Shown here: piece after piece, positions 17,052-24,808 of the stretch | Layout of the letters: every line of letters begins with the position of its first letter | Numbering within the stretch: position 1 is the first letter of the stretch | Origin: an uncultured Alistipes sp. | GTDB taxonomy: Bacteria > Bacteroidota > Bacteroidia > Bacteroidales > Rikenellaceae | Length of the DNA stretch: 64,000 nt | Assembly: GCF_910580175.1 (NCBI RefSeq) | Contig: NZ_CAJTXD010000002.1 | Span: 248,001-312,000, forward strand | Reading direction: 5' to 3' | Translations under genes and position numbers: made by a program | Notes under the pieces: generated by a model | What the model was told of the DNA's origin: nothing | Databases searched by the model: none | The model's input: the letters and a program-made list of their open reading frames with translations, nothing else

Positions 17052-17475
17052 CTAAAAAACAGCTTTTTCTTACCACCCGGAATGGTGGGGGTCATGGCTC
17101 CTGCCAGCGCGGTAGAGTAGATTCAGCAATCCACTGACACTATAAGGCGCAAAGAGTCTCATCGGTTGTTTTGCGGTTTTGTCAGTTGTCCATTCCAGTC
17201 TGTTTCGGGGCTGCCGTACCGGTTTCTCCGGATCATTCATCCCAGCGATTGTTTTTTTCACGCCTGCCGCGGGCATCCGCCTGCGTGAGACGGGAGCCTT
17301 GGCGAATGTCGGCGCGAGCGGCGACTATTGGTCGTCGTCGTCCTATGCTGCTGGCAGTGTCAACGCGGCAGACTTGAACTTCAATGCAGGCCACGTGAAC
17401 CCGCTCAACACTCCGAGCCGGGCCTACGGTCTCTCCGTGCGCTGCGTCCAAGCATCTACACGGGCTGTTTTTTAG
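17052..17475 (+). ncRNA. Template cassette 4
   Basis: The core is 17263-17452 and is less adenine-rich at variable codons (ACTCCGAGCCGGGCCTAC). Hairpin 1 equals that of cassette 2 (17084-17105). Hairpin 2 is TTCGGGG/CTCCGGA with an inner GCCG/CGGT stem (17204-17232). The ends CTAAAAAACAGC (17052-17063) and GCTGTTTTTTAG (17464-17475) pair perfectly, with CTA/TAG in place of the GAT/ATC of other cassettes. Confidence 0.78.
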
Positions 17476-17494
17476 TTTCCGCACTCATCCTTTC

Positions 17495-17998
17495 GATAAA
17501 AAACGGCTTTCTGCAACCCGGAATGGCGCGGGCTACGGCTCCCGCCAGCGCGGTAAAGTAGATTCAGCAATCCACTGACGGCTTAAGGCGCAAAAAAGAA
17601 GTTGATGCAAAAGTTCAGCGCAGAAAATTCGGTGCGGACGGTTCGTCCGGCACCGACGATTCGGTGCAAAGACGTTTGTTTTTTGTTTTGCGGTGCCGTT
17701 AGTTATCTATCCCAGTCTGTCCCGGGGCTGCCGCCGTCGGCTTCCTCGGTGCATTCATTCCAGCGATTGCACGTCATGCTCCTGCCGCGGGCATCCGCGC
17801 CGCGGCGTCGGGGGCCTTGACGAACGTTGGCGCGAACGGCCTCTATTGGGCATCCTCGTCCTATGCCGCGGGCAATATCAACGGCGCTTATCTGAACTTC
17901 AATTCGGGCAACGTGAACCCTCTGAACAACGGGTACCGGGCCGATGCCTTCTCCGTGCGCTGCGTCCAAGCATCTGCGGGGGAAAGCCGTTTTTTATC
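17495..17998 (+). ncRNA. Template cassette 5, adjacent to the RT gene
   Basis: The core is 17781-17970, with the most diverged variable codons (AACGGGTACCGGGCCGATGCC). Hairpin 1 is GGCGCGGG/CTCCCGCC (17525-17546). Hairpin 2 is CCGGGG/CCTCGG with an inner GCCG/CGGC stem (17722-17749). The ends GATAAAAAACGGCTTTC (17495-17511) and GAAAGCCGTTTTTTATC (17982-17998) are a perfect 17-bp inverted repeat. No further cassette follows, so the arms must pair within this unit. The RT start codon lies 30 nt beyond. Confidence 0.8.
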
Positions 17999-18028
17999 TT
18001 TTTTGAACAACTACCGACCTTGAATCTT

Positions 18029-19225
18029 ATGAATGAAAAATTACTGACCGACGTTTTCAAGGCGTACTATGACGCCCGCGAGAACAAACGCAACACTTAC
18101 AGCCAACTACGCTTCGAGATGAACCTCGAAGAAAACCTGATGGAGCTATACCATGAAATCGAAGAACGCCGCTACCGCGTGGGCCGCAGCATATGTTTCA
18201 TTACCAACGTACCGGTAAAACGCGAGATTTTCGCCGCTGACTTTCGCGATCGCGTAGTGCACCATCTGTTGTGCAACTACGTAGGCCCCTTGTTCGAACG
18301 TACGTTCATCACAGACAGTTATTCGTGCCGCAAGGGAATGGGCACCCATTTCGGCATCGGACGCTTGGAGCACCATATCCGCTCGTGCTCGAACAATTTC
18401 CAGTGGAAATGCTATTTGCTCAAGCTGGATATTCAGGGTTACTTCATGAATATCAACCGGCAGACGCTCTACGATATTATTTCGCAGAAACTCGACCGTT
18501 TTGCCGGCCGCCGGGCCTGCGACTGCAAGACCTGGGCGCAGCTGCTCGATTTCGATCTGATCCGGTTCCTGGCGCGCGAAATCGTCTTCAACGACCCGAC
18601 CAAGAATTGCGAGGTGCGCGGCAACCAGCGCCAATGGGTCGGTCTGCCGCCTTCCAAAAGCCTGTTCCACACGCCCGAAAGTTGCGGACTGCCCATCGGA
18701 AACCTTACCTCGCAGCTCTTCAGCAACGTGTATCTGTCGAAATTGGACGACTTCGTGAAGCGCAAGCTGAGGGTAAAGCATTACGGACGTTATGTGGACG
18801 ATTTCTACATTGTCGGAAGCGACCGTTTCCGGCTCATGCAGCTGGTGCCCATCATTCGCAATTTCCTCCGGGAAGAACTGGGGTTGAATTTGCACCCCGA
18901 CAAGATCTACCTGCAAGAAGTGACGAAAGGAATCAACTTTCTGGGCACGAACATCAAGCCCTATCGCCGTTATCTGGTCAACAAGACCAAGCGGCGCATC
19001 AACCGCCAGATGCGGAGCGTCGGACACCGGCCGCCCCGGCTGATGATCGCCACGATCAATTCCTATCTGGGGTACATGCAGCATCTGAACTGCCAGCACT
19101 TCATCCGACGGATGATCGGGCGCAATCCCTGGCTCTACGAACGGGGACGGTTCACGGAAAACTATAAGAAATTCGTCCCCTACAAATCCCCGTCTAAATA
19201 TTCCGATTCGTTATCTTACTCGTAG
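18029..19225 (+). CDS. DGR reverse transcriptase
   Basis: This 398-aa protein carries the RT catalytic motif YGRYVDDF (about residues 250-257) and the second palm aspartate in LLKLDIQGYF. It also has GLPIGNLTSQLFSNVYL, where DGR RTs characteristically replace the usual QG motif. The size fits DGR RTs, which lack RNase H and integrase domains. It would copy template RNA with adenine-specific errors and, with Avd, feed cDNA into the VR. I start it at the ATG at 18029. An in-frame extension upstream runs through cassette 5 and is not plausible. It is the last gene of the DGR, ahead of a shared terminator. Confidence 0.95.
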   Translation: MNEKLLTDVFKAYYDARENKRNTYSQLRFEMNLEENLMELYHEIEERRYRVGRSICFITNVPVKREIFAADFRDRVVHHLLCNYVGPLFERTFITDSYSCRKGMGTHFGIGRLEHHIRSCSNNFQWKCYLLKLDIQGYFMNINRQTLYDIISQKLDRFAGRRACDCKTWAQLLDFDLIRFLAREIVFNDPTKNCEVRGNQRQWVGLPPSKSLFHTPESCGLPIGNLTSQLFSNVYLSKLDDFVKRKLRVKHYGRYVDDFYIVGSDRFRLMQLVPIIRNFLREELGLNLHPDKIYLQEVTKGINFLGTNIKPYRRYLVNKTKRRINRQMRSVGHRPPRLMIATINSYLGYMQHLNCQHFIRRMIGRNPWLYERGRFTENYKKFVPYKSPSKYSDSLSYS

Positions 19226-19266
19226 GCCCGCAGCCTGCGTTTTTTTATTTTTTTTGGCAACAGCGA

Positions 19267-19296
19267 CGCACCCGGCCGCTGAAACGGCCGGGTGCG
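19267..19296. terminator. Bidirectional hairpin between converging RT and aminotransferase genes
   Basis: CGCACCCGGCCG (19267-19278) and CGGCCGGGTGCG (19285-19296) form a perfect 12-bp GC-rich stem with a 6-nt loop. T-rich sequence lies on the left side (19237-19257), and there is no clear T run on the right. Confidence 0.65.
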
Positions 19297-19340
19297 CGTT
19301 AAGAGAAAGGAAAGAATGCGCCGATGTTTTCGGTGTCTCT

Positions 19341-20537
19341 TTATTTTCGGGCGTTGTAGGCTTCGAGCGCTTTGCGCAACACCACCAGCGCGCGTTCGAG
19401 GTCTTCTTTTTTCAGCACGTAGGCGATGCGTACTTCGTTGCGTCCGCATTCCGGATCGGAGTAGAAGCCCGATGCCGGGGCCAGCATGACGGTCTGGTTC
19501 TCGTAGCTGAACTCCTCCAGACACCAGGCGCAGAACTTGTCGCTGTCGTCCACCGGCAGCCGTGCCACCGTGTAGAACGCGCCCATCGGAATGGGCGAGT
19601 AGACGCCCGGAATGCGGTTCAGCCCGTCGATCAGGCATTTGCGCCGTTCGATATATTCTTCATAGACCTCCGTACTGTACGACCGCGGTGCCTCGATCGA
19701 CGCTTCGGCGACGATTTGTCCCAGCAGCGGGGGCGAAAGCCGCGCCTGGCAGAACTTCATTACCGCGTTGCGCAGGGTTTTGTTCTTGGTAATGAGCGCC
19801 CCGATGCGGATGCCGCATTCCGAGTAGCGTTTCGACACCGAGTCGATCAGCACGACGTTCTGTTCGATGCCTTCCAGATGGCAGGCCGAGATGTAGGGCG
19901 ACCCGGTGTAGATGAATTCGCGGTATACTTCGTCCGAGAAGAGGAAGAGGTCGTGTTTCTTTACCAGGTCGCGGATGCGGTTCATTTCGCGTCGCGAGTA
20001 GAGGTAACCCGTCGGGTTGTTGGGGTTGCAGATCAGGATGCCGCGCGTGCGGGGGTTGATGAGTTTCTCGAATTCTGCGACATCGGGCAGGGCGAACCCT
20101 TGTTCGATCGACGAGACGACCGGCCGGATCGTGGCGCCGGCCGAGATGGCGAATGCCATGTAGTTGGCGTAAGCCGGTTCGGGAACGATGATCTCGTCGC
20201 CCGGATTCAGACATGACATGAATGCGAAGAACACCGCTTCGGAGCCTCCCGCCGTGACGATGATGTCTTCGGGCGAGAGTTTGATCTGGTATTGTTCGTA
20301 GTAGCCCACCAGCTTTTCGCGCAACGAGCGGTAGCCGTCGCTGGGGCTGTATTCGAGGATCGTGCGGTCGATCTTCTTCAGGGCGTCGAGTCCGGCTTGC
20401 GGCGAGGGCAGGTCGGGCTGTCCGATATTCAGATGGAAGATTTCGACGCCGCGGGCGCGGGCCGCTTCGGCCAGCGGCACCAGTTTGCGTATGGGCGAGG
20501 CCGGCATCTGCTCGGCGCGCTGCGAAATTTCGGGCAT
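19341..20537 (-). CDS. PLP-dependent aminotransferase (aspartate aminotransferase family, class I/II)
   Basis: This 398-aa fold-type I enzyme has the substrate/PLP motif NIGQPDLPSP and the cofactor loop TAGGSEAVFFA. It also has CNPNNPTGYLYS with the conserved asparagine, SDEVYREF with the PLP-binding aspartate, and the Schiff-base lysine in DSVSKRYSECGIRIG (about residue 235). The C-terminal NEVRIAYVL holds the substrate arginine. It probably transfers amino groups between aspartate-like donors and 2-oxoglutarate, but the exact specificity is not visible. It converges with the RT gene and lies beside hup. Confidence 0.88.
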   Translation of the reverse strand: MPEISQRAEQMPASPIRKLVPLAEAARARGVEIFHLNIGQPDLPSPQAGLDALKKIDRTILEYSPSDGYRSLREKLVGYYEQYQIKLSPEDIIVTAGGSEAVFFAFMSCLNPGDEIIVPEPAYANYMAFAISAGATIRPVVSSIEQGFALPDVAEFEKLINPRTRGILICNPNNPTGYLYSRREMNRIRDLVKKHDLFLFSDEVYREFIYTGSPYISACHLEGIEQNVVLIDSVSKRYSECGIRIGALITKNKTLRNAVMKFCQARLSPPLLGQIVAEASIEAPRSYSTEVYEEYIERRKCLIDGLNRIPGVYSPIPMGAFYTVARLPVDDSDKFCAWCLEEFSYENQTVMLAPASGFYSDPECGRNEVRIAYVLKKEDLERALVVLRKALEAYNARK

Positions 20538-20567
20538 GGCAAGTTCGGGTTTTCCCCGGCGGCCGGA

Positions 20568-20828
20568 TTATTCCAGGTCGACCGTGGGGCGGAATTTGAT
20601 CACTTTGCGGGGCGGAATCTTGACGCTCGCCCCCGTACGCGGGTTGCGGCCCACGCGTTCGCTCTTGTGCTGGATGCTGAACGTGCCCAGGCCCGTCAGC
20701 GTCAGCCGTTCTCCCTCGCGGAGCGTTTCGATGGTGGCCCGGATTACCGCGTCGACGGCTTTGCGGGCTTCGATTTTGGTCATGTTCGTGTCGAGAGCGA
20801 CGGCTTCGACCAATTGTGCTTTGTTCAT
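20568..20828 (-). CDS. HU-family DNA-binding protein
   Basis: This 86-aa protein has the HU/IHF fold: MNKAQLVEAVA at the N-terminus, LTLTGLGTFSI in the body, and the DNA-binding arm GRNPRTGASVKIPPRKVIKF. It bends DNA and compacts the nucleoid, and is of standard length. It lies 30 nt ahead of the aminotransferase gene on the same strand. Confidence 0.95.
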   Translation of the reverse strand: MNKAQLVEAVALDTNMTKIEARKAVDAVIRATIETLREGERLTLTGLGTFSIQHKSERVGRNPRTGASVKIPPRKVIKFRPTVDLE

Positions 20829-20999
20829 GCGCGGGAGGGATAAGCGGAGCGTGGAGCTTGACTAACTATCGGCAAAATTAATTAAATTTTGTAAAAAGCG
20901 AAAAATTATCCGGGCATTTCGGTGTTTCGGAATTCCTGGCAGGCAATTATGCGCCATGAAGATTTGGCAGAATCGAAAAACCGTGTTACTTTTGTCCTT

Positions 21000-21087
21000 G
21001 GAAAGATGGCAGAGTGGTCGATTGCGGCGGTCTTGAAAACCGTTGAACTGCAAGGTTCCGGGGGTTCGAATCCCTCTCTTTCCGCCA
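21000..21087 (+). tRNA. tRNA-Ser (anticodon TGA)
   Basis: The acceptor GGAAAGA pairs with TCTTTCC. The anticodon arm GGCGGTCTTGAAAACCGTT presents TGA. A long variable arm (AACTGCAAGGTT) marks a class II serine tRNA. The T loop is GTTCGAATC. The 3' GCCA is encoded, unlike in the tRNA-Arg and tRNA-Thr of this window. Confidence 0.95.
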
Positions 21088-21110
21088 AAGTATGATGAAA
21101 AGAAAAGCAT

Positions 21111-21150
21111 TTTCCTGCAAACTAATGGGTTTGCAGGAAATTTTATTTTT
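21111..21150 (+). terminator. Rho-independent terminator of tRNA-Ser
   Basis: TTTCCTGCAAAC and GTTTGCAGGAAA form a perfect 12-bp stem with loop TAATGG, followed by TTTTATTTTT. It lies 23 nt after the tRNA. Confidence 0.85.
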
Positions 21151-21194
21151 GGCCGGTGGCATCGAAAAGCATCTCGAAGCAGACGATCGGTGTC

Positions 21195-22649
21195 TTATTT
21201 TGTTTCTACGGTTTCCAGGTCGAATATTTCGTGACGGTCGAATTCGAGCCAGTATTGCAGGGCCAGTGCGCGGATATATTGCCAGTATTCTTCCGTTTGG
21301 GCGCCGTGCAGTTCGATGCCGCGTTGTACGTCGCGGCGGATGCGGGCCGCATATTCGGGTTTCAGGCGCAGGCGGATCGTCTTGCCTTTGAAGCAGAACA
21401 GCGCTTCGGGGCGCGGCGGGTCGCATTGCGCCACATGAAGCAGTCCGTGTCCGACGGTCGCTCCCGTGCCCACTTGCAGCCCGTCGTTCATGCAGCTTAC
21501 GGGCGGACGGCAGCCGGCATAGGTCGTCGCTTCGATGTCGTCCACGCCGATGTTGAAATACTCGCGGGCGCGGATGCCCATCTTCACTCCGATCGTCGCA
21601 TAGATACCCAGGTGGCCGTGGAGTTCGTTGGTCAGCACGGCGGCGCGCCATTCGCTCGGGCCGTAGAGCGCCTGAGCTTGGGCCATGATGGGTTCTACGT
21701 CCGGTGCATAGCATGCCGCAGAGGTCGGGAAGCCGTAGAACACCCGGCTTTCGGTGTCGGGTCTGCCGCGCAGCACGGCCAGCGTTGCGCAGCAGAACGT
21801 CGTTTCGCTCGGGTCGTGCAGGGTGCAGGTCGTGACGGTGGGGGTCTGTTGGCGATGGTTGAAAAGTTCCGGGGCGAACAGATAGAGCGCCGCCAGGTCG
21901 TCCCAGGCTTGGAGGTGCCGTTCGTCGATCAGGTGTGCGAGCGGCGGGCGGCGATGCGTGGCTGCGATGTGTCGGGCATAGGGCGATCCGACGGCGGCTA
22001 TGGAGTCCAGCAGGGCCGGCGTGATGGGAATCGGATTGCCGGGGGCTGCCGAAACGATGGCTGTCGGAATGCCGCTTGCCAGCACCCGGCGTGCCGCATC
22101 GGGATCGGCGCGATAGTTGGCGCTTGCCAGCGGTTCGGAGCAGTCGTTATACCATATGATGCGGGCGATGCGGTTTTTCAGCGTCGGGCGGGCGGCGAGC
22201 AGGTCGTCGAGGTTCGTCAGCGCTCCCAGCGCCACAGCAATCACGGGTTCTTCCTCGTTTTCGATCGTCTCGGCCAGCAGCGCAGGAGCGGCGGGCCAGT
22301 CGGACGAGTCGGATGAGGCACCCCAGTCGGTGCGTTCGGTGCGGCTTCGCCATGCGGGGATTTCCGCGCACGTCGGGCGGCCGCAGCCTACGGGGATGCC
22401 TTCGTGGTGGAATGTGCGGAGCAGTCCGCCGACGCAGGCGGCCGAGCGGGCCGGTTCCTGGGCGCCGTCGGAGGTTACGATGGCCAGCACCTCGGCGTCG
22501 CGGTTGCCCAGCAGCATGCAGAGCGCGCGCAGATCGTCGGCTGCGCCGTCGGTGTCGACAACGATGTGGAACCGGGCTTTCCCCGAGTGCGCACGGCAGA
22601 AGACGGGTGCGAGCGTGAGCGTCAGGAGCAGAAAAACAAGACGTTTCAT
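21195..22649 (-). CDS. Exported nucleoside hydrolase-like protein fused to an FmdE-like domain
   Basis: This 484-aa protein has a signal peptide (about residues 1-20). Residues about 28-290 resemble nucleoside hydrolases: the calcium-binding DTDGAADDLRA near the N-terminus, VALGALTNL and a C-terminal catalytic region. Residues about 340-470 resemble the FmdE family (ELHGHLGIYATIGVKMGIRA, YAGCRPPVSCMNDGLQVGTG, GKTIRLRLKPEYA), with histidine and cysteine residues that could bind metal. It is the last gene of the cobalamin operon, so a role in cobamide handling or in a B12-regulated process is inferred. The fusion is not a standard enzyme I can name. Confidence 0.75.
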   Translation of the reverse strand: MKRLVFLLLTLTLAPVFCRAHSGKARFHIVVDTDGAADDLRALCMLLGNRDAEVLAIVTSDGAQEPARSAACVGGLLRTFHHEGIPVGCGRPTCAEIPAWRSRTERTDWGASSDSSDWPAAPALLAETIENEEEPVIAVALGALTNLDDLLAARPTLKNRIARIIWYNDCSEPLASANYRADPDAARRVLASGIPTAIVSAAPGNPIPITPALLDSIAAVGSPYARHIAATHRRPPLAHLIDERHLQAWDDLAALYLFAPELFNHRQQTPTVTTCTLHDPSETTFCCATLAVLRGRPDTESRVFYGFPTSAACYAPDVEPIMAQAQALYGPSEWRAAVLTNELHGHLGIYATIGVKMGIRAREYFNIGVDDIEATTYAGCRPPVSCMNDGLQVGTGATVGHGLLHVAQCDPPRPEALFCFKGKTIRLRLKPEYAARIRRDVQRGIELHGAQTEEYWQYIRALALQYWLEFDRHEIFDLETVETK

Positions 22650-22713
22650 GGCGTGGAATTTTTATCCTCTGCCGTGCAAACGTCGCGCCCCGGGTTAGGA
22701 CGGCCGTGTCGGT

Positions 22714-24795
22714 TTAGGTTTTTTTCTTGCCCCACTTGGGTGTTATTCCGATGAAAATTTCGAAGTGGATTCCCGGCATGGGGCGCGAGAGAACCGACAG
22801 ATACTCTTCATTGAAGAGGTTGTTGATGGCTCCTTTCAGCGAGAGGTCGGCCCAACGGAATGAAAATCCTTTTTCGAGGGTCAGGTTGTTCATGAAGTAG
22901 GGCGGGAGCGAGCCGGTCAGCGTGATGTCGTTGCTCGACATGGTAAAACGTTCCGAGTAGCAAGCCCATTTGTAGAGAATCGCCCATGTACGCCACGATA
23001 GCCGTCCTGTGACGGTTGCCGAGTGTTCAGGGACATAGGGCAGTTGCTTGCCCACCGACCGGTCGGCCGGCGTCATCGGTTCGCTCTCGTTGATGGAGGG
23101 TGTCCACGAATAGGTGCCGTCGAGATGGAGCCGCCACGCTTTCGACAGGGCGACGTTCAGGCCGGCCCGCAGTTCGATGCCGTAGGCATGCACTTTCTTG
23201 AGGTTGCGGGGCGAGAAAAACCCTTTGGGTGTCGGCAGCCAGATGATCCAGTCGTCGACATGCGAATCGAACCAGGATGCCGCGCCGGAGAGGGTGTATT
23301 TCCCGGTTTTGCCCGCGGCGAACGACAGCCCTGCGTCATACGTCCAGCCGTTTTCTTTCTGTAGGTCGGGGTTGCCGCCCGGCAGGAAGTAGAGGTCGTT
23401 CAGGGTCGGGAAACGGAAGTTTCGCGAGACGGAGGCTTTGGCCACGAGGTTTCCCCGCTCCGAAAGCACGCCGTCGAGAAACAATGCCGGGATGATGGGC
23501 GTCCAGTCAGTGCCGTACAGTTCTTCGCGCACGACCAGCGACATGCCGAAGCGTTCTGTCGGCCGCCACTTGGCCGAAACCGATCCGGACAACTCCACGC
23601 GTCCCTTGTCGTAGCCCACGATCGCTTGGTTGCCGTCCTGCTTGATGATGTTCTTGTCGGCGCTTTCGACCAGGTGTTGGTAGGCTGCGAGCGAGGCCGT
23701 AAAGAGCCAGCGGCTGCCGATGCTGTATTCGCCCTCCGCCTGCCCGTAGAAAGTGTTTATTGTGCTGCGCGAGCGGGTCATCGGGGTCATCGTGCCGTTG
23801 CCCGCGTCGCGTTTATAGTCGTAGGCCATCCACGTGTGGATGTAGCCCGCCTTGGCCGCTATTTTCCAGTTGCGGCGCAGATGATCCCACGAGACGATCC
23901 CGCGCAGGGTCGCTTCGCGCTGGCGGTTTTCGAACGAGCGGTCGGAGGCGTAGTCGGTCGAGAGCACCGGCAGTTCGCGGTTCGAGCGGATATACCACGC
24001 ATTCAGTCCCAGACGGTCGCCGCGGCCCGTATTATAGTAGGCTTCTTGTAAAATATGCAGGTCTTTGAATGCTCCGCTGCGGTTGCGCTCAGTGGGGTAG
24101 TATTGGCCGACGATGTTCATCTCGTCGTCGTAGATGTTCTCTTTCTTGTCGCGGTTGCGGTATTTGTAGTCGTTGGGCGACGACGAGTAGACTGCGCGGG
24201 TCGATACCTGCCAGTGCGCATCCCCGTAGGTCAGGCGCAGAAATTCGTCGAACGTCTTGAACGACCCGATTCCTTGAATATATTGCAGGCCGAATCCGTT
24301 GGCCTCGGCGGGTTTGGTCGAAAGTTTCACGGCGCCGCCCAGTCCGCCGCCCGTTTCGCCTATGGACGAGGTGCCGTGCAGCAGCGCAGCGTCGTCGATG
24401 AAGTACGACGGGATCATCGAGAAGTCGGTCATGCCCAGCATCGGGTTGTTGATGCGCATGCCGTTCCATGTTACCTGCGTGTGCGAGGGCGATGTGCCGT
24501 GGAACGCCACGGTCGATAGGGTCGCGCGGCCGTAGCTCTTCACGAAGATCGAGGAGTTGAACGCCAGCACGTCGGCCATCGAGAGGGCGATGTTCTCCTT
24601 GAGCGCTGCCGAGGCGAATTTGGTCTGCTGCACGCCGATCTCCTTGATGGGGCGCTGTCCGACGACCGTCACTTCGGGAATCGGGTGTACGCGCTTCGTC
24701 CAGTCGCCGGAGGGGCCTTCCGTATTTCTTTCCTGCGCTGCGAGCATCGCCGGAAACAATGGAACGAGGAGCAATGCGATGCGATTTCTTTTCAT
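22714..24795 (-). CDS. btuB: TonB-dependent outer-membrane cobalamin receptor (BtuB-like)
   Basis: The 693-aa chain begins with a signal peptide (MKRNRIALLLVPLFPAMLAAQE). The TonB-box/plug region follows (PEVTVVGQRPIKEIG, then GVQQTKF..LADVLAFNSSIFVKSYGRATLSTVAFHG and GGGLGGAVKLST). A large beta-barrel follows, ending MPGIHFEIFIGITPKWGKKKT. I choose the start at 24795 because an upstream in-frame extension lacks signal-peptide character. It lies 13 nt behind btuG, under a cobalamin riboswitch, which makes B12 the likely substrate. Confidence 0.88.
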   Translation of the reverse strand: MKRNRIALLLVPLFPAMLAAQERNTEGPSGDWTKRVHPIPEVTVVGQRPIKEIGVQQTKFASAALKENIALSMADVLAFNSSIFVKSYGRATLSTVAFHGTSPSHTQVTWNGMRINNPMLGMTDFSMIPSYFIDDAALLHGTSSIGETGGGLGGAVKLSTKPAEANGFGLQYIQGIGSFKTFDEFLRLTYGDAHWQVSTRAVYSSSPNDYKYRNRDKKENIYDDEMNIVGQYYPTERNRSGAFKDLHILQEAYYNTGRGDRLGLNAWYIRSNRELPVLSTDYASDRSFENRQREATLRGIVSWDHLRRNWKIAAKAGYIHTWMAYDYKRDAGNGTMTPMTRSRSTINTFYGQAEGEYSIGSRWLFTASLAAYQHLVESADKNIIKQDGNQAIVGYDKGRVELSGSVSAKWRPTERFGMSLVVREELYGTDWTPIIPALFLDGVLSERGNLVAKASVSRNFRFPTLNDLYFLPGGNPDLQKENGWTYDAGLSFAAGKTGKYTLSGAASWFDSHVDDWIIWLPTPKGFFSPRNLKKVHAYGIELRAGLNVALSKAWRLHLDGTYSWTPSINESEPMTPADRSVGKQLPYVPEHSATVTGRLSWRTWAILYKWACYSERFTMSSNDITLTGSLPPYFMNNLTLEKGFSFRWADLSLKGAINNLFNEEYLSVLSRPMPGIHFEIFIGITPKWGKKKT

Positions 24796-24808
24796 GGTCG
24801 TCGTTCGG

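Larger units (their letters stand above)
15364..17998 (+). repeat. Array of five tandem DGR template-repeat cassettes
   Basis: Five cassettes of about 425-505 bp lie between avd and the RT gene. Each has a 5' arm GATAAAAAACAG-like, a hairpin around CCATGG, the block TAGATTCAGCAATCCACTG, a second hairpin, CATTCATTCCAGCGATTG, a 189-190 bp template core and a 3' arm GCTGTTTTTTATC-like. Cores run 15577-15766, 16279-16467, 16803-16991, 17263-17452 and 17781-17970. All five keep the lectin frame (PAAG..YWSSSSYAAG..NPLN..SVRCVQAS). A single template per DGR is usual, so this arrangement is exceptional. Confidence 0.88.

Noticed and set aside
15364..17998. CRISPR array
   Set aside because: Repeats are about 450 bp with long conserved cores, not short repeats with unique spacers, and no cas gene is present.
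17693..19225. A 510-aa frame that would extend the reverse transcriptase upstream
   Set aside because: The extra N-terminus translates the non-coding leader and core of cassette 5 in a different frame. The RT family start and the ATG at 18029 explain the gene fully.
15364..19225. Retron instead of DGR
   Set aside because: Closed inverted-repeat ends recall retron msr-msd. However, the RT motif GLPIGNLTSQ, the Avd gene, the VR with A-only changes and the lectin target all identify a DGR.
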